Positions 35,384 through 43,062 of a stretch of DNA of 43,186 nucleotides are shown piece by piece (position 1 is the first letter of the stretch; the number at the start of each line of letters is the position of its first letter). The DNA is from Bacteroidales bacterium (GTDB taxonomy: Bacteria; Bacteroidota; Bacteroidia; Bacteroidales; Paludibacteraceae). The position numbers and the translations under genes are program-made. Where the stretch lies: NCBI GenBank assembly GCA_022784645.1, contig JALFZG010000016.1, positions 1-43,186 of the forward strand, written 5' to 3'. The notes beneath the pieces were generated by a model. That model saw nothing but the letters and a program-made list of their open reading frames with translations, was not told the DNA's origin and ran no database searches.

Positions 35384-36082
35384 TTATTTCTTTGCGCCGA
35401 GTTCGTCGATGCAGAAATAAGCGGGGGTATTCATACCGTAATCGCCGTTGTCGGTAGAGCTGAGGGCAAACGTGAGTTTGGTCACTTCACCGAGCGAGCT
35501 GAGGTCGCAATACGTCCAATCTGTGAGAATCTTGCCGTCTTTAGCCAGGTAGAAATCCACCGTTCCGGTCATCTGTTCGCCGTTATGTCCGGTGATGGTG
35601 AGCAGGAACCAGTCGTCAGCTCCGAATTTTTTTGCATAAGCATCGCCGTTGAGCATGGAGTTGTATGCATAAACGTTGTTTGTAATGTAGCATCCTGGCA
35701 CTTTCGTTGCTTTTGCGAGCAGCACAGCATCACCACCCGAGTAACTTGAGTTCCAAATAGCGTAATTCTTTCCTGCGCGCGGGCCGCCGCAAGCAGATTT
35801 ATAAGCATCGGTATAGTCCTTAAATTCAGTGTTAGTGATGTTGCTGACCATGAAGCCGTAGTAATACGTGCCATACTCAGAAACCATCTTGTAGGATTCA
35901 AACGTGAAATCGCCAGAGGTAAAGCTGTTTACGCCATCATTGGTGTCAGCTGTCCAATACGAATCAGCTTTCAGTTCAACGTCTTCAAAATCGCCTTTCT
36001 TAAGTTGATTCTCAGGCTCATTTTGGCAAGAAGCCAAGAGTAATCCGGCTGCGAGAGCCAGGAAAAGATAACATTTTTTCAT
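35384..36082 (-). CDS. DUF4465-like lipoprotein of the B12 locus (BtuH-like)
   Basis: 232 residues with lipobox LLASC and Gln-Asn-Glu after the Cys, acidic as in Bacteroides surface-export signals. The mature part looks like a single beta-sandwich: ADSYWTADTNDGVNSFTSGDFTFES, YYYGFMVSNITNTEFKDYTDAYKSACGG, then TGTVDFYLAKDGKILTDWTYCDLSSLG and FALSSTDNGDYGMNTPAYFCIDEL. This pattern fits DUF4465, a domain often found in B12 uptake loci. Surface B12-binding lipoproteins called BtuH are known in Bacteroidetes; whether this protein is one is inference. It is the first gene after the riboswitch, 25 bp before btuB. Confidence 0.75.
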   Translation of the reverse strand: MKKCYLFLALAAGLLLASCQNEPENQLKKGDFEDVELKADSYWTADTNDGVNSFTSGDFTFESYKMVSEYGTYYYGFMVSNITNTEFKDYTDAYKSACGGPRAGKNYAIWNSSYSGGDAVLLAKATKVPGCYITNNVYAYNSMLNGDAYAKKFGADDWFLLTITGHNGEQMTGTVDFYLAKDGKILTDWTYCDLSSLGEVTKLTFALSSTDNGDYGMNTPAYFCIDELGAKK

Positions 36083-36304
36083 TATTAAATTAGTTTTGCG
36101 GGTGGAAAAATGAATCCACCGTTGTTAAACAAAAAGGATTTGATTCTCTTGTGAGAAACAATTGACACCGACGGCCGTACGCAGTAAGCACCACGCAACA
36201 AGCCGCCGGCCGTTGGCCTGCGACGCGCACCAAAGTACACGGATTTGATATGGGCAGAAAACGTTTCATGTTTTGGCTCGTTTCGCGAGAGCTGTCAACT
36301 GTTT

Positions 36305-36470
36305 CGCTTCATCAGCAGGTCTTCTGGCTCAGCCCGGATAATGCGTCTTCCCAGCCGTGTCTGCTCTCGCAGAGCGCGTGTGTGCCAGTGACGTAATGCA
36401 TTATCTTGTAGGGGCTTTACAGCTGCGCGTCAGCACAGGATTTTCACCTGTTTCCCTTGTAAGAATCAGC
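36305..36470 (-). promoter_or_regulatory. Cobalamin riboswitch
   Basis: Read on the minus strand, the conserved core is intact: GGGAAACAGGTGAAAATCC, GCTGACGCGCAGCTGTAAAG, then GCCAGAAGACCTGCT at the 3' end. The three conserved segments occur in the usual order and spacing. It lies about 220 nt before the first gene of the btu locus. That 220-nt stretch (36083-36304) is GC-rich near 36165-36230, with pairing ACGGCCG/CGGCCGT that could form the expression platform; I cannot assign a terminator or an RBS-blocking helix with certainty. Confidence 0.93.
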
Positions 36471-36544
36471 AATAATACATGGCCATTTTCAGAAAAAAAT
36501 CCTAAAAAAACGGTCAATCTCAGTAGGAAAACTGAAATCGACCG

Positions 36545-36576
36545 CGAAATTACTGCTTTTTTCTGAAACTACCAAA
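36545..36576 (-). promoter_or_regulatory. Promoter of the B12 uptake locus
   Basis: Minus strand: TTTG (36576-36573), a 20-bp spacer and TAATTTCG (36552-36545), one mismatch from TAnnTTTG. Predicted start near 36538, giving a leader of about 455 nt that contains the riboswitch. Confidence 0.65.
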
Positions 36577-36676
36577 TTTTTTCAGAAAAAAAACGTTTTT
36601 TGTTTGGATTATTGTTTGTTAGCAGTGCAAAATGCAGGGCTACTCAATTTTTTTTCAGGCGTATAAGCAGAGCTGA

Positions 36677-37522
36677 TTATTGCTTCTCAACCGTTTGAAA
36701 CTCAGGTTTGAGGATTCCTTGGAGGGCGCTCCAAGGGATGAGAATCTCTGTTTCGCCGAGTGCATAGGGAGCAATATCGTAGGGGTTGAATACGTAGGTA
36801 ATGCCCTCTTCCGCGAGATAGAAATTGTCGTTGGGATGGATATCGTCAACATTATACCCGGCTTCGTGCAGATCCTGAATGAGCGCAATCTCATCGTTTT
36901 GCTCCACCATATATTGGAGCAGCAACTGCGTCAGCGGCTCCTGATAGCCTTCGGTAAATAGTTGCTCTTCCTCAACGAGTTCGCCCGTTTTGAGGCAATA
37001 ATTAACGAACTGACGGAAATTGCTTCCGTGTGCGCCACCCGTATATACGTAGCGCTCTACACAATAGGAGAGGATACCGCTCACTTCGCCCATCACCGAA
37101 CCGGTAAGCACCTGTTCCTCGCAGCAGATAGGAGCAAACTCATACTCGCTGTTGTCTTTCTGCCACTCTTCTTTGAGCGGGAGGTTGTTTTGCTTGTACT
37201 CGGTCTTGAGCATGGCTACATACGCATCGAGCGCCTGCTGTGGCTCCATCTCGATGTACGCTTCGCCAAAGAGACGATGCTTCAGATCGCTCTGAATGCC
37301 CTTGAGCGCATCGGGGTTGCCAACGGCCGTGGGGTACTCGATATGGATACTCACGGTGAGACTATCTTCTTGCGCATCCGTCAGATAGCATACCTGCTCG
37401 CAGCTGAAATTAGCCGTCTGGAGTGCATTACGCTCGCATCCAACGAGCAGCGCACATGCAATCACAATAGAGAATCCTGCCATCAGGCGGTTCTCAATCA
37501 TCTTATTCATCATTTTTTTCAT
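36677..37522 (-). CDS. DUF3298 (RsiV-type) domain lipoprotein
   Basis: About 281 residues. The ATG at 37522 gives a lipoprotein signal (ALLVGC). The C-terminal half carries the DUF3298 pattern YVYTGGAHGSNFRQFVNY, LFTEGYQEPL, NDNFYLAEEGITYVFNPYDIAPYALGETEILIPW. The related RsiV protein of Bacillus is an anti-sigma factor with a lysozyme-binding ectodomain, but here there is no cytoplasmic anti-sigma part, so a regulatory role should not be assumed. It follows the DUF4290 gene by 69 bp and is the last gene of that run. The 100 bp to the btu promoter are AT-rich, with no convincing terminator. Confidence 0.85.
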   Translation of the reverse strand: MKKMMNKMIENRLMAGFSIVIACALLVGCERNALQTANFSCEQVCYLTDAQEDSLTVSIHIEYPTAVGNPDALKGIQSDLKHRLFGEAYIEMEPQQALDAYVAMLKTEYKQNNLPLKEEWQKDNSEYEFAPICCEEQVLTGSVMGEVSGILSYCVERYVYTGGAHGSNFRQFVNYCLKTGELVEEEQLFTEGYQEPLTQLLLQYMVEQNDEIALIQDLHEAGYNVDDIHPNDNFYLAEEGITYVFNPYDIAPYALGETEILIPWSALQGILKPEFQTVEKQ

Positions 37523-37591
37523 AAGGCATATAATTTTATTGTGGTTGGGAAAACGAACCACCTTTTTGCGGGTGGAATCTATCGCCCCAAC

Positions 37592-38191
37592 TTATTTCTT
37601 TTTCTTCTTTTTCTTCTGCTGAGAAGCCGTATGTTCGCTGGGCATCAACCGTTGCGCCGGCAGCAATTGAAACGCTGGAAAACGGCAGTCGAGCAGTCCT
37701 CCGGAGAGGCGTTCGATATCGTGAATAATCTGCTCATCATCTACCTGATTGCGGTTCCATACGAGGTAGGTATATTTCATGCGGTTGCCAATGCGAATGA
37801 TGAGTTCTTGGCGCTTCTGCATGTCCTCCTCTTGGGATGCAGCCCGAATCATTTCTTGGATGAGTTTGCCGTAATGGCGTTGCGGAAAACAGGGTTGGCT
37901 GTATTGCAGCAATTCCGGTTTACGACTCATATCTTCGCGTACGGGTTGGCCGTATGGGTAGTCGATATCGAGCTTGAAATCTGACATCAAGGCTAGATGG
38001 TCGTAAAACGTGTGCCGTTTTTCGTCGCTATTCAGTTCCGGATGGAGCTGCATCATGGCGCGCACAATCACCTCGGCGCATTGGTTGCGCTCCTCGCGGG
38101 TGGGGAGGGTGAGCGCATGCTCCACCATGTGCTGGATATTGCGCCCATATTCCGGCATAATCAGTTTCTCGTTGAGTGAGGTATATTCCAT
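37592..38191 (-). CDS. DUF4290 family protein
   Basis: 199 residues, soluble. The N-terminus LIMPEYGRNIQHMVEHALTLPTREERNQCAEVIVRAMMQLHP is characteristic of DUF4290, a Bacteroidetes-specific conserved family of unknown function. The C-terminus is a run of lysines (KKKKKKK) after a short disordered segment; such tails often contact nucleic acid, but this is only a guess. It starts 3 bp after the phosphatase-family gene, so the two are coupled. Confidence 0.9.
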   Translation of the reverse strand: MEYTSLNEKLIMPEYGRNIQHMVEHALTLPTREERNQCAEVIVRAMMQLHPELNSDEKRHTFYDHLALMSDFKLDIDYPYGQPVREDMSRKPELLQYSQPCFPQRHYGKLIQEMIRAASQEEDMQKRQELIIRIGNRMKYTYLVWNRNQVDDEQIIHDIERLSGGLLDCRFPAFQLLPAQRLMPSEHTASQQKKKKKKK

Positions 38192-38194
38192 AGA

Positions 38195-39262
38195 TTATTT
38201 CTGCTTGATGAGGTAAATGATAGTGGGGTAGTGGTCGCCATACCCATCGAGCCAAACGCCACTCTTATGGGTGCGCAGTGGAGTGCCTTTGTCTTTGCCT
38301 TCCTGCACGGTGAGGAAGGGTTTATTGAAAATTTCCGGCTTCCAATAGCTCCATTGGCTGCTGCTGCGTTCGGCATTCATCAGCGGTTCGGAGATGATGA
38401 TTTGATCAAACAGATTCCAACTGCCGTTGTATGCTAAACTACCAATACCGCGGTCGAGCAGTTGCCACATTGTATTGAAGAATCCCTGTTCGCCTACGTC
38501 CTTGCGCTCTTTCTTGGCGCCCAATACTTCGGCGCAGGAGTGGTTAAAAGGATCATCGTTGAGGTCGCCCATAATCACGATTTTCGCCCGCGGCTCGCGC
38601 AAATAGATGGAGTCGCATATCGAGCGACAGAGCATCGCTGCCGTGTCGCGCGTGGCTCGAGATGTCTCCTCGCCTCCATAACGCGATGGCCAGTGGTTCA
38701 CGATGATATGAATCTTATCGCGTACGATGCCCTTATCGTCTTTCAGATAGCCGCTTACGAGCAGCTGCAGACGGCTCTTCACCTCGCCGCCATCGGCATA
38801 ATGCGCATGCAGTTCATAGCCTTTGGGTTTACCTACCGGGGTGAAATAAGTGGGGTTGTAAAGCAAACCCACATCTACACCTCGGCGGTCAGGACCCTCT
38901 AAAAGGATAGGCTGATAATTGCGGTCGGCAATCTCCGGCTGCTTCACCAAATCCTGAAGGCAACCGATATTCTCCACCTCTGATACGCCTACAATCACCG
39001 CCCCCAGCGGACTCTTATCCAAGCCAATCTGAGAGATGGCATAAGCCATGTTGTGGAGCTTGTGCTCGTACTTGAGAGGAGTCCAATGCATTCCACCATC
39101 CGGGAGGTATTCGTAATCGTTTTTACCCTCATCGTGAATGGTATCAAAGAGGTTCTCCAAGTTGTAAAATGCCAAGCAGCGAACTACATAATCGTCCTTC
39201 TGAGCCATTGCGGTCAATGAGCTCACAAAAACGAGAATAACACCTAAAAGTAACTTGCGCAT
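38195..39262 (-). CDS. Secreted endonuclease/exonuclease/phosphatase family protein
   Basis: 355 residues from the ATG at 39262, with signal peptide MRKLLLGVILVFVSSLTAMA. Motifs of the EEP fold: FYNLENLFDT at the start, VIVGVSEVEN (metal-binding Glu), IIVNHWPSRYGG, IVIMGDLNDDP (catalytic Asp/Asn) and the C-terminal GYGDHYPTIIYL (SDH-like His). Members are phosphodiesterases acting on DNA, RNA, lipids or phospho-sugars; the substrate is not readable here. Likely periplasmic. It is first in the run EEP - DUF4290 - DUF3298. Confidence 0.9.
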   Translation of the reverse strand: MRKLLLGVILVFVSSLTAMAQKDDYVVRCLAFYNLENLFDTIHDEGKNDYEYLPDGGMHWTPLKYEHKLHNMAYAISQIGLDKSPLGAVIVGVSEVENIGCLQDLVKQPEIADRNYQPILLEGPDRRGVDVGLLYNPTYFTPVGKPKGYELHAHYADGGEVKSRLQLLVSGYLKDDKGIVRDKIHIIVNHWPSRYGGEETSRATRDTAAMLCRSICDSIYLREPRAKIVIMGDLNDDPFNHSCAEVLGAKKERKDVGEQGFFNTMWQLLDRGIGSLAYNGSWNLFDQIIISEPLMNAERSSSQWSYWKPEIFNKPFLTVQEGKDKGTPLRTHKSGVWLDGYGDHYPTIIYLIKQK

Positions 39263-39285
39263 GTTTGTTTGTTTTAAATTTTCTG

Positions 39286-39317
39286 CAAAGGTACAACAAA
39301 TATTTGGATTGACCAAA
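39286..39317 (-). promoter_or_regulatory. Promoter of the EEP - DUF4290 - DUF3298 run
   Basis: Minus strand: TTTG (39317-39314), a 20-bp spacer and TACCTTTG (39293-39286). Predicted start near 39279, about 17 nt before the ATG at 39262. Confidence 0.85.
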
Positions 39318-39374
39318 TTTCTAACGAAATTCTTGCATGAAATCTTTTAGTCACGTAAATATATTCACTAAAAA

Positions 39375-39406
39375 TTTGCAAGTTTGCAAAAAAAGTAGTA
39401 ATTTTG
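39375..39406 (+). promoter_or_regulatory. Promoter of ssb
   Basis: TTTG (39375-39378), a 20-bp spacer and TAATTTTG (39399-39406). Predicted start near 39413, so the leader before the ATG at 39425 would be only about 12 nt. Confidence 0.85.
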
Positions 39407-39424
39407 CGGCCAAAATGAGAAAAT

Positions 39425-39790
39425 ATGTCAACTGTTAATAAAGTGATTCTAATCGGCAATGTAGGAGCCGATCCCGAAGTGCGCTATCTGGATCGGGGTA
39501 TGGCGCTCGCTACGTTCTCGCTTGCCACGGTCGATAAAGGTTATCCGATGCCGGATGGTAGCGAGGTGCCCGACCGTATTGAGTGGCACGCTATCGTGCT
39601 ATGGCGTCAGATGGCGGAATGGGCGGAGCAATATCTGAAAAAAGGAATGAAAATCTACGTAGAAGGCAAGCTCCAAACGCGCCATTGGGAGAAAGATGGC
39701 ATCGTTCGCTCCAAAACGGAAATCATCGCTGATACCGTAAAAATACTGTATAATCCTGAAAAACCAAATGCGAACACTGTTAATGAGTAG
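39425..39790 (+). CDS. ssb: Single-stranded DNA-binding protein, short form
   Basis: 121 residues. The OB fold is clear: VNKVILIGNVGADPEVRYLDRGMALATFSLAT, RIEWHAIVLWRQMAEWAEQYLKKGMKIYVEGKL, then TRHWEKDGIVRSKTEIIADTVKIL. The protein stops soon after the fold, at EKPNANTVNE; there is no Gly/Pro-rich linker and no DDDIPF-like acidic tip for partner binding. It may be the housekeeping SSB of this lineage or a second paralogue. It is followed 60 bp later by the GH43 gene. Confidence 0.93.
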   Translation: MSTVNKVILIGNVGADPEVRYLDRGMALATFSLATVDKGYPMPDGSEVPDRIEWHAIVLWRQMAEWAEQYLKKGMKIYVEGKLQTRHWEKDGIVRSKTEIIADTVKILYNPEKPNANTVNE

Positions 39791-39850
39791 TTCAAAAGTA
39801 ATATTCGCAACAGGAGAAGCCCCAAAATTTTAATATAATTTTGTAAAAAT

Positions 39851-41587
39851 ATGAGAAAAATATGCATCGCAATGATGGCGGCCCTGATATGTGCAGGAGC
39901 GGCTGTAGCACAAGAGTCTAACACGTGGAATCCCAACCTCCCGAATGGTACATATAGGAATCCGGTGATTGATGCCGACTATTCTGACCCCGATGTTTGT
40001 CGTGTGGGCAATGATTATTATATGACCTCCTCCAGCTTTGCCAATTTCCCGGGACTTCAGATCCTCCACAGCACTGACCTCGTAAACTGGAAACTGATTG
40101 GTGCGGCTTTGCAAGACGACTATCCTGTGCTACCTGAGTATCGCGGTACTGACCTCGATTGGCGCAAGAAAATCCAGCATGGTAACTATGTTTGGGCACC
40201 CGCTATCCGCTATCATGATGGTTGGTTTTATATCTATTGGGGCGACCCGGATCAGGGCCTTTTCATGGTGAAAACGCAAGACCCTGCCGGCACGTGGTCA
40301 ACGCCCGTTTGCGTAAAAGAAGGGAAGGGAATGATTGACTGTTGTCCGCTTTGGGACGAAGATGGTAAGGCGTATCTTTCGCACGGATGCGCCGGTTCGA
40401 GAGCGGGCGTGAAATCAGTTTTATTTGTTGCTCCTATGTCAGCTGACGGCACAAGAGTGTTAGGCCCTTCGCGCATCGTATTTGATGGGCATGAAGACCA
40501 ACCGACCATTGAAGGCACGAAGTTCTACAAGCGCAATGGATACTACTATATCATGTCGCCCGCAGGTGGCGTGAAATACGGATGGCAGGTGATTCTTCGC
40601 TCCAAGAATCCATTCGGCCCATATGAGGAGTACGTGGGCTTGGCGCAAGGAAAATCGAAAGTCAATGGCCCTCACCAAGGCGCTTGGATTGATACGCCCA
40701 ATGGCGAAGATTGGTTCCTCCATTTCCAAGATAAACATGCCTATGGTAGGGTGGTGCACCTCCAACCGGCTAAGTGGGTCAACGATTGGCTCGTGATTGG
40801 CAACGACAAGGATGGCGATGGTTGCGGTGATCCGGTGGCTACGTGGAAGAAGCCGAATCTCCCGTCTTCGGGCAGTGTACAACCTGCTGAGGATGATGAG
40901 TTTGATAGCACTGCGCTCGGTCTCCAATGGCAGTTTGAGGGGCCCTACAGCCATTATTGGTACTTCTGTGATGCCCGCCATTCTAAGCTCCGCCTCTATG
41001 GCATTCAGCAACCCGAAGGCTATCGGAATCTCGCTGACATGCAGAACACCCTCATGCAGAAATTCCCCACGGAGAACTTCACCGTAACGGCCAAGATGCG
41101 TTTTATTCCCAACCCCAACAACAAGAACAAAGGCGAGGAAGCGGGTTTCATCATTAAGGGCTTGGACTATGCGGCTATCAAACTCGTTGCGGAAGCAGAT
41201 GGCTGCAAAATGCGTTTCGTGACTTGTATAGGGGCTCAGAAGGGCAAAGAGGAAAAAGTGATAGCCGAACTTCCCATTGAGCTCAAGGCACTTGATAAAC
41301 CTTATACGCAGAAATATGCGGTGGATGATATCCCGCAGCCTCGTCTCGCCACGCCCGAAATCTATGTGCGCGCGGTGGTGAAGAGCTCTGGCATCTGCAA
41401 CGATATCAAATCTACGGCTCAATTCTACTATAGTTTTGATGGCAAGAAGTTTCAGAAAATTGGTGAGCCGTTTAGTGTAAAAGAAGGCAAATGGATAGGC
41501 GCCAAAGTGGGCTTCTTCAACTGCCGCTCCACCGTCAGCAACGATGCCGCCTTCCTCGACATCGACTGGATCCGATTTGAGAAATAA
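39851..41587 (+). CDS. GH43 glycosidase (xylosidase/arabinofuranosidase type) with C-terminal beta-sandwich
   Basis: 578 residues with signal peptide MRKICIAMMAALICAGAAVA. The five-bladed propeller shows the three GH43 acids in context: DADYSDPDV (base), KGMIDCCPLWDEDGKAYL (modulator) and PTIEGTKFYKRNGYYYIM (acid). The C-terminal 200 residues form the beta-xylosidase concanavalin-like domain, from DEFDSTALGLQWQFEGPYSH to AAFLDIDWIRFEK. The pattern resembles subfamily 12, which includes enzymes acting on arabinose- or xylose-containing side chains of pectin and hemicellulose; the subfamily is inference. A TAATTTTG at 39836-39843 lies only 7 bases before the ATG and has no -33 partner. The gene may be read through from ssb. 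Confidence 0.9.
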   Translation: MRKICIAMMAALICAGAAVAQESNTWNPNLPNGTYRNPVIDADYSDPDVCRVGNDYYMTSSSFANFPGLQILHSTDLVNWKLIGAALQDDYPVLPEYRGTDLDWRKKIQHGNYVWAPAIRYHDGWFYIYWGDPDQGLFMVKTQDPAGTWSTPVCVKEGKGMIDCCPLWDEDGKAYLSHGCAGSRAGVKSVLFVAPMSADGTRVLGPSRIVFDGHEDQPTIEGTKFYKRNGYYYIMSPAGGVKYGWQVILRSKNPFGPYEEYVGLAQGKSKVNGPHQGAWIDTPNGEDWFLHFQDKHAYGRVVHLQPAKWVNDWLVIGNDKDGDGCGDPVATWKKPNLPSSGSVQPAEDDEFDSTALGLQWQFEGPYSHYWYFCDARHSKLRLYGIQQPEGYRNLADMQNTLMQKFPTENFTVTAKMRFIPNPNNKNKGEEAGFIIKGLDYAAIKLVAEADGCKMRFVTCIGAQKGKEEKVIAELPIELKALDKPYTQKYAVDDIPQPRLATPEIYVRAVVKSSGICNDIKSTAQFYYSFDGKKFQKIGEPFSVKEGKWIGAKVGFFNCRSTVSNDAAFLDIDWIRFEK

Positions 41588-41614
41588 CGTTTATTTGATT
41601 TATCCCACCTTAAA

Positions 41615-41637
41615 CTCCCTGCCAACTGGGCAGGGAG
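41615..41637. terminator. Possible bidirectional terminator between convergent genes
   Basis: A 9-bp stem CTCCCTGCC / GGCAGGGAG with a 5-nt loop. There is no strong T tract on either strand (TTTAAGG on the minus strand), so strength is uncertain. Confidence 0.5.
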
Positions 41638-41661
41638 CAAAGGATTACTTCGTGCTTTTGC

Positions 41662-42735
41662 TTAGGGGATAATTTTGTCGCCTTGATTCCAGATGATGTA
41701 TTGCTGATTACTTGTGCGCTTTTCTGCATCTTTCACTACGATGGATGGCGTAGATAAATCCCATGGTTGATAGACACTGTTGAGAGTGGTATCTTCGATG
41801 TAAGAGTGGATATGCGTAGCGATTTGCATCCAGGAGGGCAGTTCAGAATCAACCGTGTGGGTGAAAGTCTTATAGCGTGTTTGGCGACCTATCGTATTGT
41901 TATGGATGTCCATGTAATGGTCGCATGGGGCATTGGGGCTGACGTGTTCCCAATACACATCCATCACAAGCCATGCCATCAATCGATTGGTGTATTTGCG
42001 GAGCATGGCGTTTACAAAGATATGCTTAAATGCATCGCCTCTGCGGCCGTATGTGGTAGCATCGCCGTAGTAATATTGCGCCATTTGTTCGGCACGAATC
42101 TTGCATTGCATGACCCTCATGTAGATATTCGGCCCGAAAGTTAGCATGATGGAGATGCCTACGTTTTCCGTTTCCCAAGCAGATAATGTATCATCTACGT
42201 TGTTGACTTGCAGACGCAGGGAGTCGAGGGCGTCTTTATCCGCAAATTCCGCACTGGCTGCCATACGATCCAGCTGATTTATTCGTATGAACTCTTCTTT
42301 TGTTAACTCTAAAGAGGACATATTGGCAGCTTGAGCACCATCAGGAAGTTCTGAGCCGATATTGCTAATGATATTTTGCTGGGGCTGAGCTTGATGCATG
42401 CTCCATTCTGCTATACGCATCACTTTGTTTACATAGCCGGGATAAGCCACCTGGGGATAGAGATCCGTCAATCGTTGGTCTAAATATTCGCCCATGGTGG
42501 TTTGGTTTTTTCGCACTTGAGCCGCTATTGGGGTGTGGTACTTTGCCGTAGAAGAATCATGAATTGCTATCCATTCTTGCCCTAAAAGATAGATAGCCTC
42601 TGACGGCAGAGCAGGTATCGCGGTGGTGTCGGCTGTGTTTTTATTGGACACAGCTATTGTTGTTTTGCGTTGCTGCGAACAGCCCGTCAACAGTCCGGCA
42701 AAAGCAATGAATACAATGAGATAACGCTTTAACAT
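41662..42735 (-). CDS. Lipoprotein with DUF6973-like HNN domain
   Basis: 357 residues from the ATG at 42735, which gives a lipoprotein signal (MLKRYLIVFIAFAGLLTGC). The frame open to 42915 would cross the promoter. The C-terminal half has GRRGDAFKHIFVNAML, a Trp/Glu/His helix (DVYWEHVSP) and YMDIHNNTIGR. This His/Asp/Asn arrangement resembles the DUF6973 family and suggests a metal site, but no function is established. The N-terminal half (about 30-190) is helical, polar and unrecognised. It is monocistronic, from the palindromic promoter at 42796-42843. Confidence 0.7.
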   Translation of the reverse strand: MLKRYLIVFIAFAGLLTGCSQQRKTTIAVSNKNTADTTAIPALPSEAIYLLGQEWIAIHDSSTAKYHTPIAAQVRKNQTTMGEYLDQRLTDLYPQVAYPGYVNKVMRIAEWSMHQAQPQQNIISNIGSELPDGAQAANMSSLELTKEEFIRINQLDRMAASAEFADKDALDSLRLQVNNVDDTLSAWETENVGISIMLTFGPNIYMRVMQCKIRAEQMAQYYYGDATTYGRRGDAFKHIFVNAMLRKYTNRLMAWLVMDVYWEHVSPNAPCDHYMDIHNNTIGRQTRYKTFTHTVDSELPSWMQIATHIHSYIEDTTLNSVYQPWDLSTPSIVVKDAEKRTSNQQYIIWNQGDKIIP

Positions 42736-42795
42736 AACTTTAAATCTGAAAAATGTATGATTGATTTGTAGTGGGTTTTGTATTTTAGCAAAAGA

Positions 42796-42843
42796 TTTAC
42801 CTTTGCGAACGCAAAGGTAAAACATTTTTTTGATATATGCAAA
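42796..42843 (-). promoter_or_regulatory. Promoter with perfect palindrome over the start site
   Basis: Minus strand: TTTG (42843-42840), a 20-bp spacer and TACCTTTG (42819-42812). The -7 box is one arm of a perfect inverted repeat: TTTACCTTTGCG (42796-42807), aa, CGCAAAGGTAAA (42810-42821). The other arm carries the same -7 box on the plus strand, but its nearest TTTG is 17 bp away. The arrangement could be a divergent promoter or an operator over the start site. Confidence 0.75.
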
Positions 42844-42969
42844 TCCTAAGGCAAAAAAAATGAAAAAAACGGCCCAAAAACTGTTTTTTTCTGCATTTTG
42901 CACTATTTTATACATTATATGATAATGGAAAAAGCGCTTCAGTCACTCTCCTCTTCCAAGTCTGTGTCT

Positions 42970-43062
42970 TTTCCTAAAAAAAGTAGACAGGTTAATACTA
43001 TTTTTCCTAAGAAAGTTGACAGTTTCCTAAAAACATTGACACTTTCCTAATTTTGTTGACAG
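42970..43062 (+). mobile_element. Iterated 20-bp terminal repeats of a probable insertion sequence
   Basis: Three tandem 20-bp repeats with consensus TTTCCTAAnAAnnTTGACAn begin at 43003, 43023 and 43043; a fourth, TTTCCTAA...TAGACA, begins at 42970. Multiple short subterminal repeats next to a transposase gene are typical of IS21-family ends, which is the closest fit that I know; the family assignment is inference. The element would extend beyond the right edge. The segment 42844-42969 between the promoter and the repeats holds no feature that I can support. Confidence 0.5.

Noticed and set aside
36499..36540. TTTTCCTACTGAGATTGACC (minus strand) resembling the insertion-sequence repeat
   Set aside because: It matches the 20-bp consensus only loosely, stands alone and overlaps the B12 locus leader; too weak to call a mobile-element end.
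36962..37984. Plus-strand ORF of 340 codons
   Set aside because: It crosses two confident minus-strand genes (DUF3298 and DUF4290) and the gap between them; composition is that of antisense read-through.
40460..41422. Minus-strand ORF of 320 codons inside the GH43 gene
   Set aside because: Antisense shadow; the GH43 reading frame carries all catalytic motifs and a signal peptide.
42919..43050. 43-codon plus-strand ORF starting MIMEKALQ
   Set aside because: Most of it is the 20-bp repeat array translated; no ribosome-loading signal and no homology that I can see.
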